Positions 37,935 to 45,865 of a stretch of 62,803 nt of DNA are shown here, in pieces (positions within the stretch are counted from its first letter, which is position 1; each line of letters opens with the position of its first letter). Source of the stretch: Embleya hyalina. Lineage in GTDB: Bacteria > Actinomycetota > Actinomycetes > Streptomycetales > Streptomycetaceae. Below the pieces are notes generated by a model, which was not told the DNA's origin, did no database searches, and worked only from the letters and a program-made list of their open reading frames with translations. A program made the translations under genes and the position numbers. The stretch spans positions 1 to 62,803 of the forward strand of contig NZ_BIFH01000061.1 of the NCBI RefSeq assembly GCF_003967355.1, read 5' to 3'.

Positions 37935-39299
37935 TCAGCCGAGCAGTCGTGCCGTGCGGGCGGCGGCGAGCCAGTGGGGGAACTCGCCGAGCAGGCGGTC
38001 GTACAGGTCGTCGTCGGTGACCGAGTCGAAGTCGTCGAGGGCGAAGAAGTTGCAGTTGTCGACGATGCGCCCGGGCAGGGTGTCGAGGCGTTCGAGGACG
38101 CCGTACTGGCTGTTCCCCAGTCCGATGAACTGCCAGAACATCGGGTGTTCGGCGGCGGAGGTGAGGATGCGGGCCATCTCGTCGTCGGCCCACACGTCGC
38201 CGTCGGACACGAACAGGACGAGGGTGGGCAGTCCGTCGGCGGAGCGGCGATAGGCGGACACCAACTCGCGCATCACCACGGGTTCGTCGTTGCCGACGCC
38301 GACGTTGTCCGGCCACTTGCGGAACTGTTTCATCCAGCGTCGGAGTTCGGGTATGCGCAACGGGTCGCGTAGCCGGCGGGCGCGGTCGGCGTACAACCAC
38401 ACGTCCAGGGTGCCGTCGTCGTCGAGGCGGGCCGCGACCGGCGCCAGGCGCTCCAGCATGCGCGCGACGGTACCCTGCCCATACACGTCGTACATGGACC
38501 CGGAGGCGTCCAGGACGAGCACCACGTGTGCCCGGGTGCCGGCGAGTCCCTTCTTCTCCAGACACACCGCCACCCGCTCCTTGCGCAGGTCGATCCGCCG
38601 GGCGAGGTCGGCGGGCAGGGCCGCGGTGTCCCGGGTGGGATCCGCGCCCTTCGCGGCAGGCGGTGACACGGGCGCCGGCGCGGGACGGCCCGCAGTACCG
38701 CCGGCCGTGTGGGCGCTTGTCGGCCGCGCCGATTCGTCGGCGACGTCCACTCCGTAGTCGGTGGCCAGTCCCGCCAGGCCGGCGGCGTAGCCCTGCCCGA
38801 CGGACCGTAGCTTCCAGTCGCCTTGACGGCGGTAGAACTCGACCACGACCAGCAGCGTCTCCGTGCCGCCGCCGGAGCCCGGGCAGTGCGCCGCGAACGC
38901 GCCCGAACCGTGTGGGTCGTGGGCATCGACCCGCACGACGTGCGTGGCCAGGTCGGTGACATCGGCGAAACGTCCGCCGTCGACCGACGCCGCGACCAGC
39001 ACACGTTCGACGTCGGGCGGTAGGTCGCCGAGCGAAACCCGGACCGCCGCCCGTGTGCCGCCCTCTCCCGAGACGTCGACGCAGCGCACCGCGCCGCCGG
39101 CGCCCGACGGCTGGTTGTAGAAGACGAAGTCGGCGTCCGAGCGCACGCGTCCGTCGGTACCGAGCAGCAGCGCGCACAGGTCCGGGACGGGCGTACCCGG
39201 TCGGGGCGTAAACGCCAGGGTGACGTCCAGAACTCCGGTGGGCACCGCCGTATTGGCACCCGCCGGCAGGACCTGCGGCTGGTTGGGCATCGAACGCAT
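37935..39299 (-). CDS. TerD-vWA fusion, tellurite/stress type
   Basis: A 454-residue two-domain protein. Residues about 10-180 form a TerD domain (TVxLAFTPRPG type start, SDADFVFYNQPSG, DLPPDVERVLVAASVDGG and VVEFYRRQGDWKLRSVGQGY), a calcium-binding fold of Ter stress systems. A Pro/Ala linker leads to a von Willebrand A domain with an intact metal site, VVLVLDASGSMYD near 265, and LFVSDGDVWADDE. Such proteins are linked to tellurite, oxidative or phage stress. The start at 39299 has only a weak ribosome site, and MPNQPQ at 39290 is an alternative. Confidence 0.85.
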   Translation of the reverse strand: MRSMPNQPQVLPAGANTAVPTGVLDVTLAFTPRPGTPVPDLCALLLGTDGRVRSDADFVFYNQPSGAGGAVRCVDVSGEGGTRAAVRVSLGDLPPDVERVLVAASVDGGRFADVTDLATHVVRVDAHDPHGSGAFAAHCPGSGGGTETLLVVVEFYRRQGDWKLRSVGQGYAAGLAGLATDYGVDVADESARPTSAHTAGGTAGRPAPAPVSPPAAKGADPTRDTAALPADLARRIDLRKERVAVCLEKKGLAGTRAHVVLVLDASGSMYDVYGQGTVARMLERLAPVAARLDDDGTLDVWLYADRARRLRDPLRIPELRRWMKQFRKWPDNVGVGNDEPVVMRELVSAYRRSADGLPTLVLFVSDGDVWADDEMARILTSAAEHPMFWQFIGLGNSQYGVLERLDTLPGRIVDNCNFFALDDFDSVTDDDLYDRLLGEFPHWLAAARTARLLG

Positions 39300-39708
39300 C
39301 GACCCATTCTGACCCACCCGTCCCCGCACGCCGCACACGGGTCCGGTCGTCACACCGCGGCCCGTGGACGGTTCCCGACGCGGGGTCGTACGAGGTGGCG
39401 ACCGCAGCATCACCAACGGAAACCCACCCGGCACGAACCGCACCCCGCCCCCTCCCCCGAGCCTTGGGGCGTAGACGGCGCGACACGTCGACGCCGGCAC
39501 ACCGTGTCCGGCCCCCGAGGATCCCTCACCGTCGTGCAACACCACGCCCACACGAGGCGCCGCGTCGGGCCCGCGCCGTCGGAGCGGTCGTCCCGGCGTG
39601 CCTTGCCCGACTACGGTGGGTTCGACGCATCGGGAGGCTCCGAGGTGGGCGCGGTGGTGGCGGAACCGGGTGCGGGCACGTGAACTTTGGAGGAGGGGCG
39701 GAGTCGGG
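39300..39708. other. intergenic region, nothing recognised
   Basis: A 409-bp space upstream of the TerD-vWA gene. It probably holds its promoter. No gene or repeat is supported. Confidence 0.3.
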
Positions 39709-40806
39709 TCACCGGGCCCGGCCCGGGTGGGGTTCGGCGGCGTCGATCGCCAATTGTGCGCGGACGGCGGGCAGCACTTCGGTGGCGAGTCGCCGAAGGT
39801 TGGCGAGCGCGTCGTCGGGGTCGGTAACCTGCTCCACCTGGAAGAGGACCCGGGAGCAGCCCGACGCGCGGATGTGCCGGAGCACGTGCCGGACGCAGGT
39901 GTCGACGCCGCCCACCGCCTGGGATTCCAGCAGGTGTTCGGTGACCGCTGCGATCAGCGCCTCACGCTGGGGCTCCGCCTCGTGGTTCTCCGTGCTCTCG
40001 TGCGGGCGCTCCGGCGACGCGGGGGGCTGCGCGTCCCGGAGCAGATACCTGGCTCGGTCGGCCATCAGGTCGTGTGCTCGGGTCGCGGACTCGGTGACGT
40101 GGGCGAAGAGCAGGAAGGCATGTGGGAAGCCGCCGGTGGGGTGTCCCGCTGCGGCGGCGAACTCGGTGTGCAGGGCTACCATTTCGGCCTTCGCCTCGGC
40201 GTTCTTGTCGAAGGAAAGCAGCATCGGCAGGCCCCGGGCGGCGGCCGTTTCGATCGTCCCCGCGGATCCGGCGGCGACGTACACGGGCGGTCCCGACCGG
40301 GTGAGCGGGGCCGGCGTGGGGGTGACCGGCGAGAACGCGTATCGATCGGAGGAGGCGCCCACTCTTCCGGTCCAGGCCGCGCGGATCAGGTCGAGGGGTT
40401 CCGCCGCGCCGCGCCGCCGGTCGTCGATGCCGCGACCGATCACCTCGTACTCGGTGGTGGTCTGTCCGCGTCCCACCCCCAGTACGAAACGACCGCCGGA
40501 GAGTTGGTCGAGGAGGGCTGCCTGTTCGGCGACGTGGATCGGGTGATGGAGAGGGAGGAGGGTGACGGCGGTTCCCACCGTGATGCGCTCGGTGCGGCCG
40601 AGAAGGAAGGCGGCGAGGGCCAGGGCGGACGGGCCGATCGCCGCGTCGCCGAAGTGGTGTTCGGTGACCCACAGATCGTCCAGGCCCAGGGCTTCGGCTC
40701 GGGCGGCCAGGGTGAGGGTGTCGCGGAACACGTCGTTGTCGCTCTGCCCCGGGCCGCGCTGGGTGGCGAGCAGGATACCGAAGCGGGTCTCGCCTGCGGG
40801 GATCAC
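39709..40806 (-). CDS. LLM-class flavin-dependent oxidoreductase
   Basis: A 365-residue luciferase-like monooxygenase with the TIM-barrel fold, probably using F420 or FMN. Landmarks: RFGILLATQRGPG, ARAEALGLDDLWVTEHHF, RITVGTAVTLLPLHHPIHVAEQAALLDQLSGGRFVLGVGRG read in pieces, and PVYVAAGSAGTIETAAARGL. The GTG at 40806 follows an AAGGAGG site. The same frame is open upstream to an ATG at 40980 that overlaps the stop of the lasso RRE gene, so a fused product with about 58 extra residues is formally possible. Its role in the lasso locus is doubtful. Confidence 0.8.
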   Translation of the reverse strand: MIPAGETRFGILLATQRGPGQSDNDVFRDTLTLAARAEALGLDDLWVTEHHFGDAAIGPSALALAAFLLGRTERITVGTAVTLLPLHHPIHVAEQAALLDQLSGGRFVLGVGRGQTTTEYEVIGRGIDDRRRGAAEPLDLIRAAWTGRVGASSDRYAFSPVTPTPAPLTRSGPPVYVAAGSAGTIETAAARGLPMLLSFDKNAEAKAEMVALHTEFAAAAGHPTGGFPHAFLLFAHVTESATRAHDLMADRARYLLRDAQPPASPERPHESTENHEAEPQREALIAAVTEHLLESQAVGGVDTCVRHVLRHIRASGCSRVLFQVEQVTDPDDALANLRRLATEVLPAVRAQLAIDAAEPHPGRAR

Positions 40807-40980
40807 GATCGGGAGCCTCCTTGTCGGGTGCGGGTGTCGGTCATGATCGGCTCGGCACAGTCCGGGGGACGTGGTACGGACGGGTATCCCGGGGTTCCCC
40901 CGACGGCCTGACCGTTGTAGGCGCTCCTGGCCGGGCGCTGCCGCGCATTGCGCCGACGTACCCCGGCGAGGCGCTCTCAT
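40807..40980 (-). pseudogene. position of missing lasso leader peptidase (B2)
   Basis: In actinobacterial lasso loci the order precursor, cyclase, RRE (B1), peptidase (B2) is usual, with ATGA overlaps. Here an ATG at 40980 overlaps the B1 stop exactly as a B2 start would, but only about 58 codons follow (MRAPRRGTSAQCAAAPGQER and on) before the frame enters the oxidoreductase. No transglutaminase-like Cys-His-Asp protease is present in this window. The peptidase gene appears to have been deleted or replaced. Confidence 0.5.
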
Positions 40981-41237
40981 GACGCGACCAGTTGTCGGTC
41001 TCGCAGGGTCCGGACCAGGTTGACGACATCGTCGGGGATCCGCTCGGCCGACTGGGGATGTGCCCGAAGCAGGACGCCGATCGCGGCCTCCTGGCTGGGT
41101 TCGCCCAAAAGGACCCGCAGGATGGCTCCGCCGGTCGGGTTGAGCTTCCAATGTCGGCCGCTTCGTCCGTCGAGCAGGACCATGCCGCCGTCCTCGGTCT
41201 CCGTGGCGGACACGTGCGCGGCGAGGGCAAGACTCAT
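40977..41237 (-). CDS. PqqD-like RRE protein of a lasso peptide locus (B1)
   Basis: An 86-residue RiPP recognition element: ALAAHVSATETEDGGMVLLDG, then RSGRHWKLNPTGGAILRVLL and PDDVVNLVRTLRDRQLVAS. The DG-x-x-G-xx-W-xLNxTG pattern is that of PqqD-like B1 proteins, which bind the lasso leader through its YxxP motif and hand it to the B2 peptidase. Its start overlaps the cyclase stop by ATGA. It looks intact, unlike its partners. Confidence 0.88.
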   Translation of the reverse strand: MSLALAAHVSATETEDGGMVLLDGRSGRHWKLNPTGGAILRVLLGEPSQEAAIGVLLRAHPQSAERIPDDVVNLVRTLRDRQLVAS

Positions 41238-42139
41238 CGCGGACCTCCGGGAGAGGTGGTCACGGAGGCGTGGTCGGGCAGCGGGCACATCCGGAACCCG
41301 CCCGCCGGGGTGGCGTCCAACGGGATGATCGTAGGTGCGGCCGGGTGCGGGCCGAGGAGTGCGACCCGCAGCTTTTCGGGGTCTACCGCACCGAGGCGGG
41401 CGAGTCGCAGGGCGTCGCGGTGTTCGACGAGTTCGTGCTTGTGTCGTCTCGGGCCGGTCGCCTCCGCGCCCAAATCGGCCCTGGTCTGCCGGCCCGGGAG
41501 GTGTTCGGGGACGATGCCGCGCATGGCCACCGCCGATGGCGGCTGGTATGGGGTGGCCGCAGCACGATCGGCCGGCCCGATCGACAACGCGAGCCCCACC
41601 ACCCGGTCATCGAGGTAGGGCACGTGCGAAGAGAAGCCGGAACCGGAGGTGAGCCGGTCCACCCGATGCATCGTCGCGCCGCATTCGCGGACCGGTTCGG
41701 GCTCCATGTGCCGGTTACGGTGCGGGGCGAGCGCTTCGACCTTCGCGGAAGCGCGGAGCAGCGCGCGTACCGAATCCACGGCCCCGCGGGTTGCCCAGGG
41801 CGGCGTCCTGCCCTCGCCGGCCCCATCGACGGAGGGTCGGTCGTCCCGGTGGGCACGGGTCGTCGGTACGTGTTTCCAACGGCACATCGAGGCGGTGACC
41901 CCGGCCGCCCGGTGCAGCGTGTTCAGGGGATTGCCGCCGCGAGCCGGCGAGTGCCGGTACGTGGGCGGTACGTGGAGCAATTCGTCTCCGTCGTGACCGG
42001 TCGGATCGCTCGTTGCTCCCCGCGCGGCGACCACACGGGCCCGGGCATCCTGCCGAACCCGCGTTCCGCACCATGGGATCGCCTTCCAACGATTCGCGAT
42101 CAGGTACGCCGGGCCGTTGTCGCCGATGAGTAATCCCAT
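41234..42139 (-). pseudogene. lasso cyclase with large in-frame deletion
   Basis: A 301-residue open frame with an AAGGAG ribosome site and ATG at 42139. Its 3' half is clearly the C-terminal part of an asparagine-synthetase-like lasso cyclase: DGDELLHVPPTY, TPPWATRGAVDSVRALL, SSHVPYLDDRVVGLALS, then LRLARLGAVDPEKLRVALLG and PTIIPLDATPAGGF. Normal cyclases have about 600 residues. After only about 45 N-terminal residues the frame jumps to the GGDEL-like region, so most of the glutaminase-like domain and the SGGxDS ATP-pyrophosphatase loop are missing. It cannot adenylate the ring aspartate. Codon 3 is TTA. Confidence 0.75.
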
Positions 42140-42169
42140 GTCGCCGTATCTCCTTGACCAGGGGGCGCA

Positions 42170-42186
42170 CTGCCCGCCGCGGGCAG
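42170..42186. promoter_or_regulatory. hairpin between lasso precursor and cyclase genes
   Basis: CTGCCCGC (42170-42177) and GCGGGCAG (42179-42186) form a short GC stem in the 149-bp space after the precursor gene. Such hairpins often make the precursor transcript more abundant than the enzyme transcripts. Confidence 0.4.
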
Positions 42187-42288
42187 CGTGGCAGCGTGAA
42201 CGAACATGCGACTCTCCCTTGGGGGCGGCGGATCACGCTGCCCGCCAGTCTGCGATCAACCTGCGGACAGCGCGCGCCAAGGATGGGG

Positions 42289-42417
42289 TCAGCAGCCGAC
42301 GAACAGGCACTTCCCCCGGTAGTCGAAGCCCCACGTGCGCGGGCCCATGGTCACCTGGTCGAAGTCGCCCGCCTCGACCAACTGGGGCAATTCGTATTGC
42401 AGCTTGTCGATACTCAT
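42289..42417 (-). CDS. lasso peptide precursor, LP2006-like class IV
   Basis: A 42-residue precursor missed by normal length cut-offs. Leader: MSIDKLQYELPQ then LVEAGDFDQVTM. It has the lasso leader pattern Y-x-x-P-x-L with Thr at the penultimate position. Core: GPRTWGFDYRGKCLFVGC (18 residues). Gly1 and Asp8 would form the 8-residue isopeptide ring, and Cys13 and Cys18 can form one disulfide in loop and tail. From memory LP2006 is GRPNWGFENDWSCVRVC, with the same W5-G6-F7-acid8 and Cys13. The ATG at 42417 has an AAGGAG ribosome site. The cyclase remnant, RRE gene and lost peptidase follow on the same strand. Confidence 0.88.
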   Translation of the reverse strand: MSIDKLQYELPQLVEAGDFDQVTMGPRTWGFDYRGKCLFVGC

Positions 42418-42868
42418 GGAGGTCATCTCCTTGACTCGCTCGGAAGGTGTCCGCCCTGTCGGGCTCAACTACGAGACTGCCCAAGGGAATCGGCTACGCC
42501 GTTGGCATTCCCGGCATGCTTGTTGACGCTCCCTGCAGGGTGATGCGCTTGTGTGCGAAGTGCGCGGCGCCGGCGCGGCGCCGGTGGCGGGCGATCGCGT
42601 GGATCCGGCGGGTCGTGGTGACGGTGTTCCAGGCGACCTCGACGGAAACCGGGCGGCACGCACGCCTGACGGATCGGGCCGGTTACTCGGAGACGGGTAC
42701 GCCGGGTTTGGAGCGGCACGGAAAAATGGACCGGTGGCGACACCGGCACCGCGCTCCGTGCCGACTCGACAGGCGTCCACCGCGGCCGGCGGCGGCCCGA
42801 CCTCCGCACCGCCCGCCACGACACGGCCGTCGAGGCGGTGGACGCCCACGTCGAGCGCGCCGTCCGGA
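42418..42868. other. intergenic region upstream of lasso precursor
   Basis: A 451-bp stretch with no supported gene. It should hold the lasso promoter. Long frames on either strand here are Arg/Pro/Thr-rich antisense noise. Confidence 0.3.
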
Positions 42869-43648
42869 CTACCTCGCGTCGCCGGATCGATCGAGCGCCG
42901 CGTACGTCAAGGTTGACGGTAGTAGTGGCCGCCAACGAACGTCCGCCCGGTACAAGAGGACGACGATGGTGCTGTCGCGGCGGGCAATCGCAGTGAAAGT
43001 GGCGATTTGGCCTTCCGTTTGATACCACCCGGAGACACTGGCACCCGGATCCGACCCGCGTAGTGGGTCCGGCATGTCGGTACGACTCGTGCCGGGGCAG
43101 TCGGCTGTCCAGCGCTCCAGATCGCGGGCGACACGGGTCGCCTCGGCCTGATCGTCGAGACGGATGACGATCTCGATGAACGATGCCGTCAAGCTCGTCG
43201 CGCTGGTGTAGTGGAACGTCTGCGCGTGTCGAACCCCGGCCAACCGACGCCCTTTCTCGCAGTACGTCGGCTTCGGATACCCCAACAACTCCGCGTAGTT
43301 CGTGTCGGTGTGGGTCAGCTTCCAGGGAGCAAGCTCGGGCGGGAGCTGCCGAGGGGTGAGCGGTTCGATGGTCGCGGGTCCCCCTCGGAACGTGCCACCG
43401 AGGTCCGTGGACCGTACGCCGAGGACGGTCACCACGATCACGATGGCGGCGGCGACCCCGAGGGCGATCCGGCGCCGGATGCGTCGCTGCCGTCCTCGCC
43501 GACGCGCCGACGCCGCGGGGCGCGGGCTCACGGCTGTTTGGGTGCGCACTGCGAGGGCGTCCAGGTACCGGGTCAGTGCGGCCTGTTCGTCGCGTTCCGA
43601 CGATCCGCGGCGTTCGCCGGTGCCGGGCATCCCGCTCGTCTCACCCAT
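42869..43648 (-). CDS. membrane-anchored partner of ECF sigma factor
   Basis: A 259-residue protein with a cytosolic N-terminus of about 60 residues, one membrane segment (IALGVAAAIVIVVTVLGV, about 62-80) and an extracellular part that starts RSTDLGGTFRGG. It overlaps the sigma factor stop by eight bases, so the two are co-translated. That order and topology suit an anti-sigma factor, but I see no zinc HxxxCxxC motif. It could instead be an effector or sensor lipoprotein-like partner. Confidence 0.75.
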   Translation of the reverse strand: MGETSGMPGTGERRGSSERDEQAALTRYLDALAVRTQTAVSPRPAASARRRGRQRRIRRRIALGVAAAIVIVVTVLGVRSTDLGGTFRGGPATIEPLTPRQLPPELAPWKLTHTDTNYAELLGYPKPTYCEKGRRLAGVRHAQTFHYTSATSLTASFIEIVIRLDDQAEATRVARDLERWTADCPGTSRTDMPDPLRGSDPGASVSGWYQTEGQIATFTAIARRDSTIVVLLYRADVRWRPLLPSTLTYAALDRSGDAR

Positions 43649-44189
43649 GGGGCACCTCCGCGGTGTCCGTTCGGTCCGCGACTTCTCGCGGGGGGTCGGG
43701 GGTGGTCGTGGTCAGGTCGACGGCCAGTGCGCGGCGTGCGCGGGTGAGTCGGACCCGGACCGCGCCGGCCGTTATCCCCAGGTCTTCGGCGACCTCCTCG
43801 ATCGGCAGGTCGTAGAGATGGAACAGCACGACGACCAGGCGTTGGCCGACGGGCAGCCGCCGCAGGGCCCAGACCAGGTCGACATGATCGGGCGTCGGAT
43901 CGGGAACGTGTCGGGGTCCGCCGAGCCGCAGATGGGCCCGCAGTCGATGGCGCGAACGCCGCCAACTGCTCACGGCCAGACGCAGCACCACCCTGCGCAC
44001 CCAGGCGGCCGGGTCCCGGGCGGCCGAGACGGTCGGCCATCGCTCCCAGGCCCGCGCGAACGCCTCGTGGACGGCGTCCTCCGCCTCGGTCACGTCACCG
44101 GTGAGCTGGTAGACCGACGCGATCAGCCGACGCGAGGCAGTCGCGTACAACGCGTCGAAGTCCGTCCGTAAGTCCTCGTCGTCCCGCAT
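43641..44189 (-). CDS. ECF-family RNA polymerase sigma factor
   Basis: A 182-residue sigma-70 family ECF factor. Region 2 spans about 8-75 (DFDALYATASRRLIASVYQL, EAEDAVHEAFARAWERW, DPAAWVRRVVLRLA) and region 4 about 105-165 (LVWALRRLPVGQRLVVVLFH, then LPIEEVAEDLGITAGAVRVR). Codon 7 is TTA (44169-44171), so expression probably waits for bldA tRNA. It is divergent from the AraC-type gene across a long inverted repeat whose arms contain GGAAT and may hold its own promoter. Confidence 0.88.
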   Translation of the reverse strand: MRDDEDLRTDFDALYATASRRLIASVYQLTGDVTEAEDAVHEAFARAWERWPTVSAARDPAAWVRRVVLRLAVSSWRRSRHRLRAHLRLGGPRHVPDPTPDHVDLVWALRRLPVGQRLVVVLFHLYDLPIEEVAEDLGITAGAVRVRLTRARRALAVDLTTTTPDPPREVADRTDTAEVPHG

Positions 44190-44225
44190 CCGTCCGCCCC
44201 CGATGTCGGCTCCCGTGCGCCCTCG

Positions 44226-44356
44226 TCGAGAAGAAGACGCCCGGGCGGGCCGGAATGTTACGCGCGATCACGCGGATCGACTCCGGCCGGCAAACGCCGT
44301 GGCCCGGGAGTGGGCCCGCGTAACATTCCGGCCCACCCGGGCGTCCTCCTCTTCGA
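44226..44356. repeat. 39-40 bp inverted repeat between divergent regulators
   Basis: Arm 44226-44264 pairs with 44317-44356 with only a few mismatches, around a 52-bp spacer. Each arm carries GGAATGTTACGCG pointing inward. If GGAAT acts as an ECF -35, the left arm would fire toward the AraC-type gene and the right arm toward the sigma gene, giving overlapping divergent promoters. A small mobile-element remnant is the alternative. Confidence 0.65.
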
Positions 44357-44498
44357 CCGAAATCCAGCAAGGGACTCGCACCGCACCCCGGCGGCCACGA
44401 TCGCCGGTCATCGCGAGGCACATCCACGGCCGGCGCTCCGCCGCGCATCCATCCCGTCTGTGATCCGGCGTCTGCCGCGAAGGGAAGCGAGGACAGAC

Positions 44499-45530
44499 AT
44501 GCGAACCGAGACCGTGCCGCGACACGCGCGTCCGCCCGGTACACAACGCTCCGATCGGCCCCCGGCCGAACGCGTGCGGCGCGCCGACACGGCAACCGGG
44601 CAAGCATGCGATCCCCCGCCGTGGCAACCGGAGATCGCCCTCGGGCCGGTGTCGATGTGGTCGAACACGTCCCGCTCGGCGGGACCTCGAAGGTTTCTGA
44701 CGTCCATCCGCCGGCCGCGTCCGCAGGCGTATCGGCTCGTCCTCGTCGTGTCGGGCACCGCGCGAGCCTCCCGGGGCGGACGAGACCGGAGACTGGGCGC
44801 GTTCGAGTTCCACACGTTCGACGCCGCGGACCCGTGTACGTTCCGCGCCGCCGGAGACCGGATCACGATCGTCGGCCTGGACATTCCCAAGACGCTGATC
44901 GCAATGTCCCCGGCCCGGGCGACTCGTGCGATGGAACGCCCCGTGTCGGGCCGGGAAGGCATCGGCGCCCTGTTGGCACAGACCCTCCTGCGCCTGGCAT
45001 CCGACACCACCGCGTACGTTCCGCCCGACGCCCTGCGTCTGGGCGTGGTCGTCGCCGATCTGGTCACGGCGATGTTCGCCCGCGCCCTCCGTACCGACGA
45101 CCGGTCCCTCTCCCGAACCTCCCAACGCATCCTCCTGGCCCGGATCCACGCCTACATCCACGACCGTCTCCCCGACCCCGACCTCACACCCCGAACGATC
45201 GCCGCCGCCCACCACATCTCGGCCAGGCATCTCTACTGCCTGTTCCGGGACGAGGAGGACTCCGTGGCCGCCCACGTCCGCCGCGCCCGCCTGGAACACG
45301 CCCGACGCGACCTGGAGGACCCCGCCCAGGAACGGACCCCCGTGCACGTGATCGCCACACGCTGGGGCTTCACCCACCACGCCGCCTTCACCCGCACCTT
45401 CCGCACCACCTACGGCATCCCACCCGCGGAACACCGCCACCACACCATCCACCACAACGACGCGCCCGCCCGGCCCCCCAAGGAGCGAACCAGGGACCGC
45501 CGACGGGAACATTCATGCCGGGAACGCTGA
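44499..45530 (+). CDS. AraC-family transcriptional regulator
   Basis: A 343-residue regulator. An N-terminal AraC-binding-like cupin domain (about 50-180, QPEIALGPVSMWSNTSRSAG, FEFHTFDAADPCTF) is followed by the double HTH at about 225-330: LLARIHAYIHDRLPDPDLTP, then AAAHHISARHLYCLFRDEE and IATRWGFTHHAAFTRTFRTT, ending with the family's YGIPPAEHR. The start at 44499 has a GAGGACA ribosome site. It lies beside the linaridin cluster and is divergent from the sigma factor, and might regulate either. Confidence 0.85.
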   Translation: MRTETVPRHARPPGTQRSDRPPAERVRRADTATGQACDPPPWQPEIALGPVSMWSNTSRSAGPRRFLTSIRRPRPQAYRLVLVVSGTARASRGGRDRRLGAFEFHTFDAADPCTFRAAGDRITIVGLDIPKTLIAMSPARATRAMERPVSGREGIGALLAQTLLRLASDTTAYVPPDALRLGVVVADLVTAMFARALRTDDRSLSRTSQRILLARIHAYIHDRLPDPDLTPRTIAAAHHISARHLYCLFRDEEDSVAAHVRRARLEHARRDLEDPAQERTPVHVIATRWGFTHHAAFTRTFRTTYGIPPAEHRHHTIHHNDAPARPPKERTRDRRREHSCRER

Positions 45531-45865
45531 TCCGCGTTGGCGCGCGGGACCGTCGTTTGCGTCGTCCGTCGATTCCATGACGACGGTCACGCGCAACTCC
45601 CGCAGTCTGCGCGGCGGATCGAGATGCGGTGTCCCTTCGAGGGGATACCCTCCCAGCCGGAGTGCGTTCTCGGGCGTTGCGGCGACGGCGTGCCGAAGGC
45701 GATGCGGGAGACGTCGTCGCCGGCGTCGGGCACGACGAGCGTGTCCGGATCCGGAGACGTGTACCGCCCGGCGGCGACCTGGCGTTCGACGACCCGCGTC
45801 GGTCACCTCGCACAGCGCATCGCCACGACGCCGGTCGAGCAGGGCGCGTACCCGTCGCCGGAAGG
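45531..45865. other. intergenic region with possible gene remnant
   Basis: On the minus strand, about 45587-45800 has a frame with good third-position G/C bias (TSPDPDTLVVPDAGDDVSRI and on) but no start, preceded by an in-frame stop. It may be the decayed 3' end of a gene. Nothing else was recognised. Confidence 0.3.

Noticed and set aside
42465-43028. 187-residue minus-strand frame upstream of the lasso precursor
   Set aside because: No ribosome site, unnatural composition, and it overlaps the supported membrane-protein gene.
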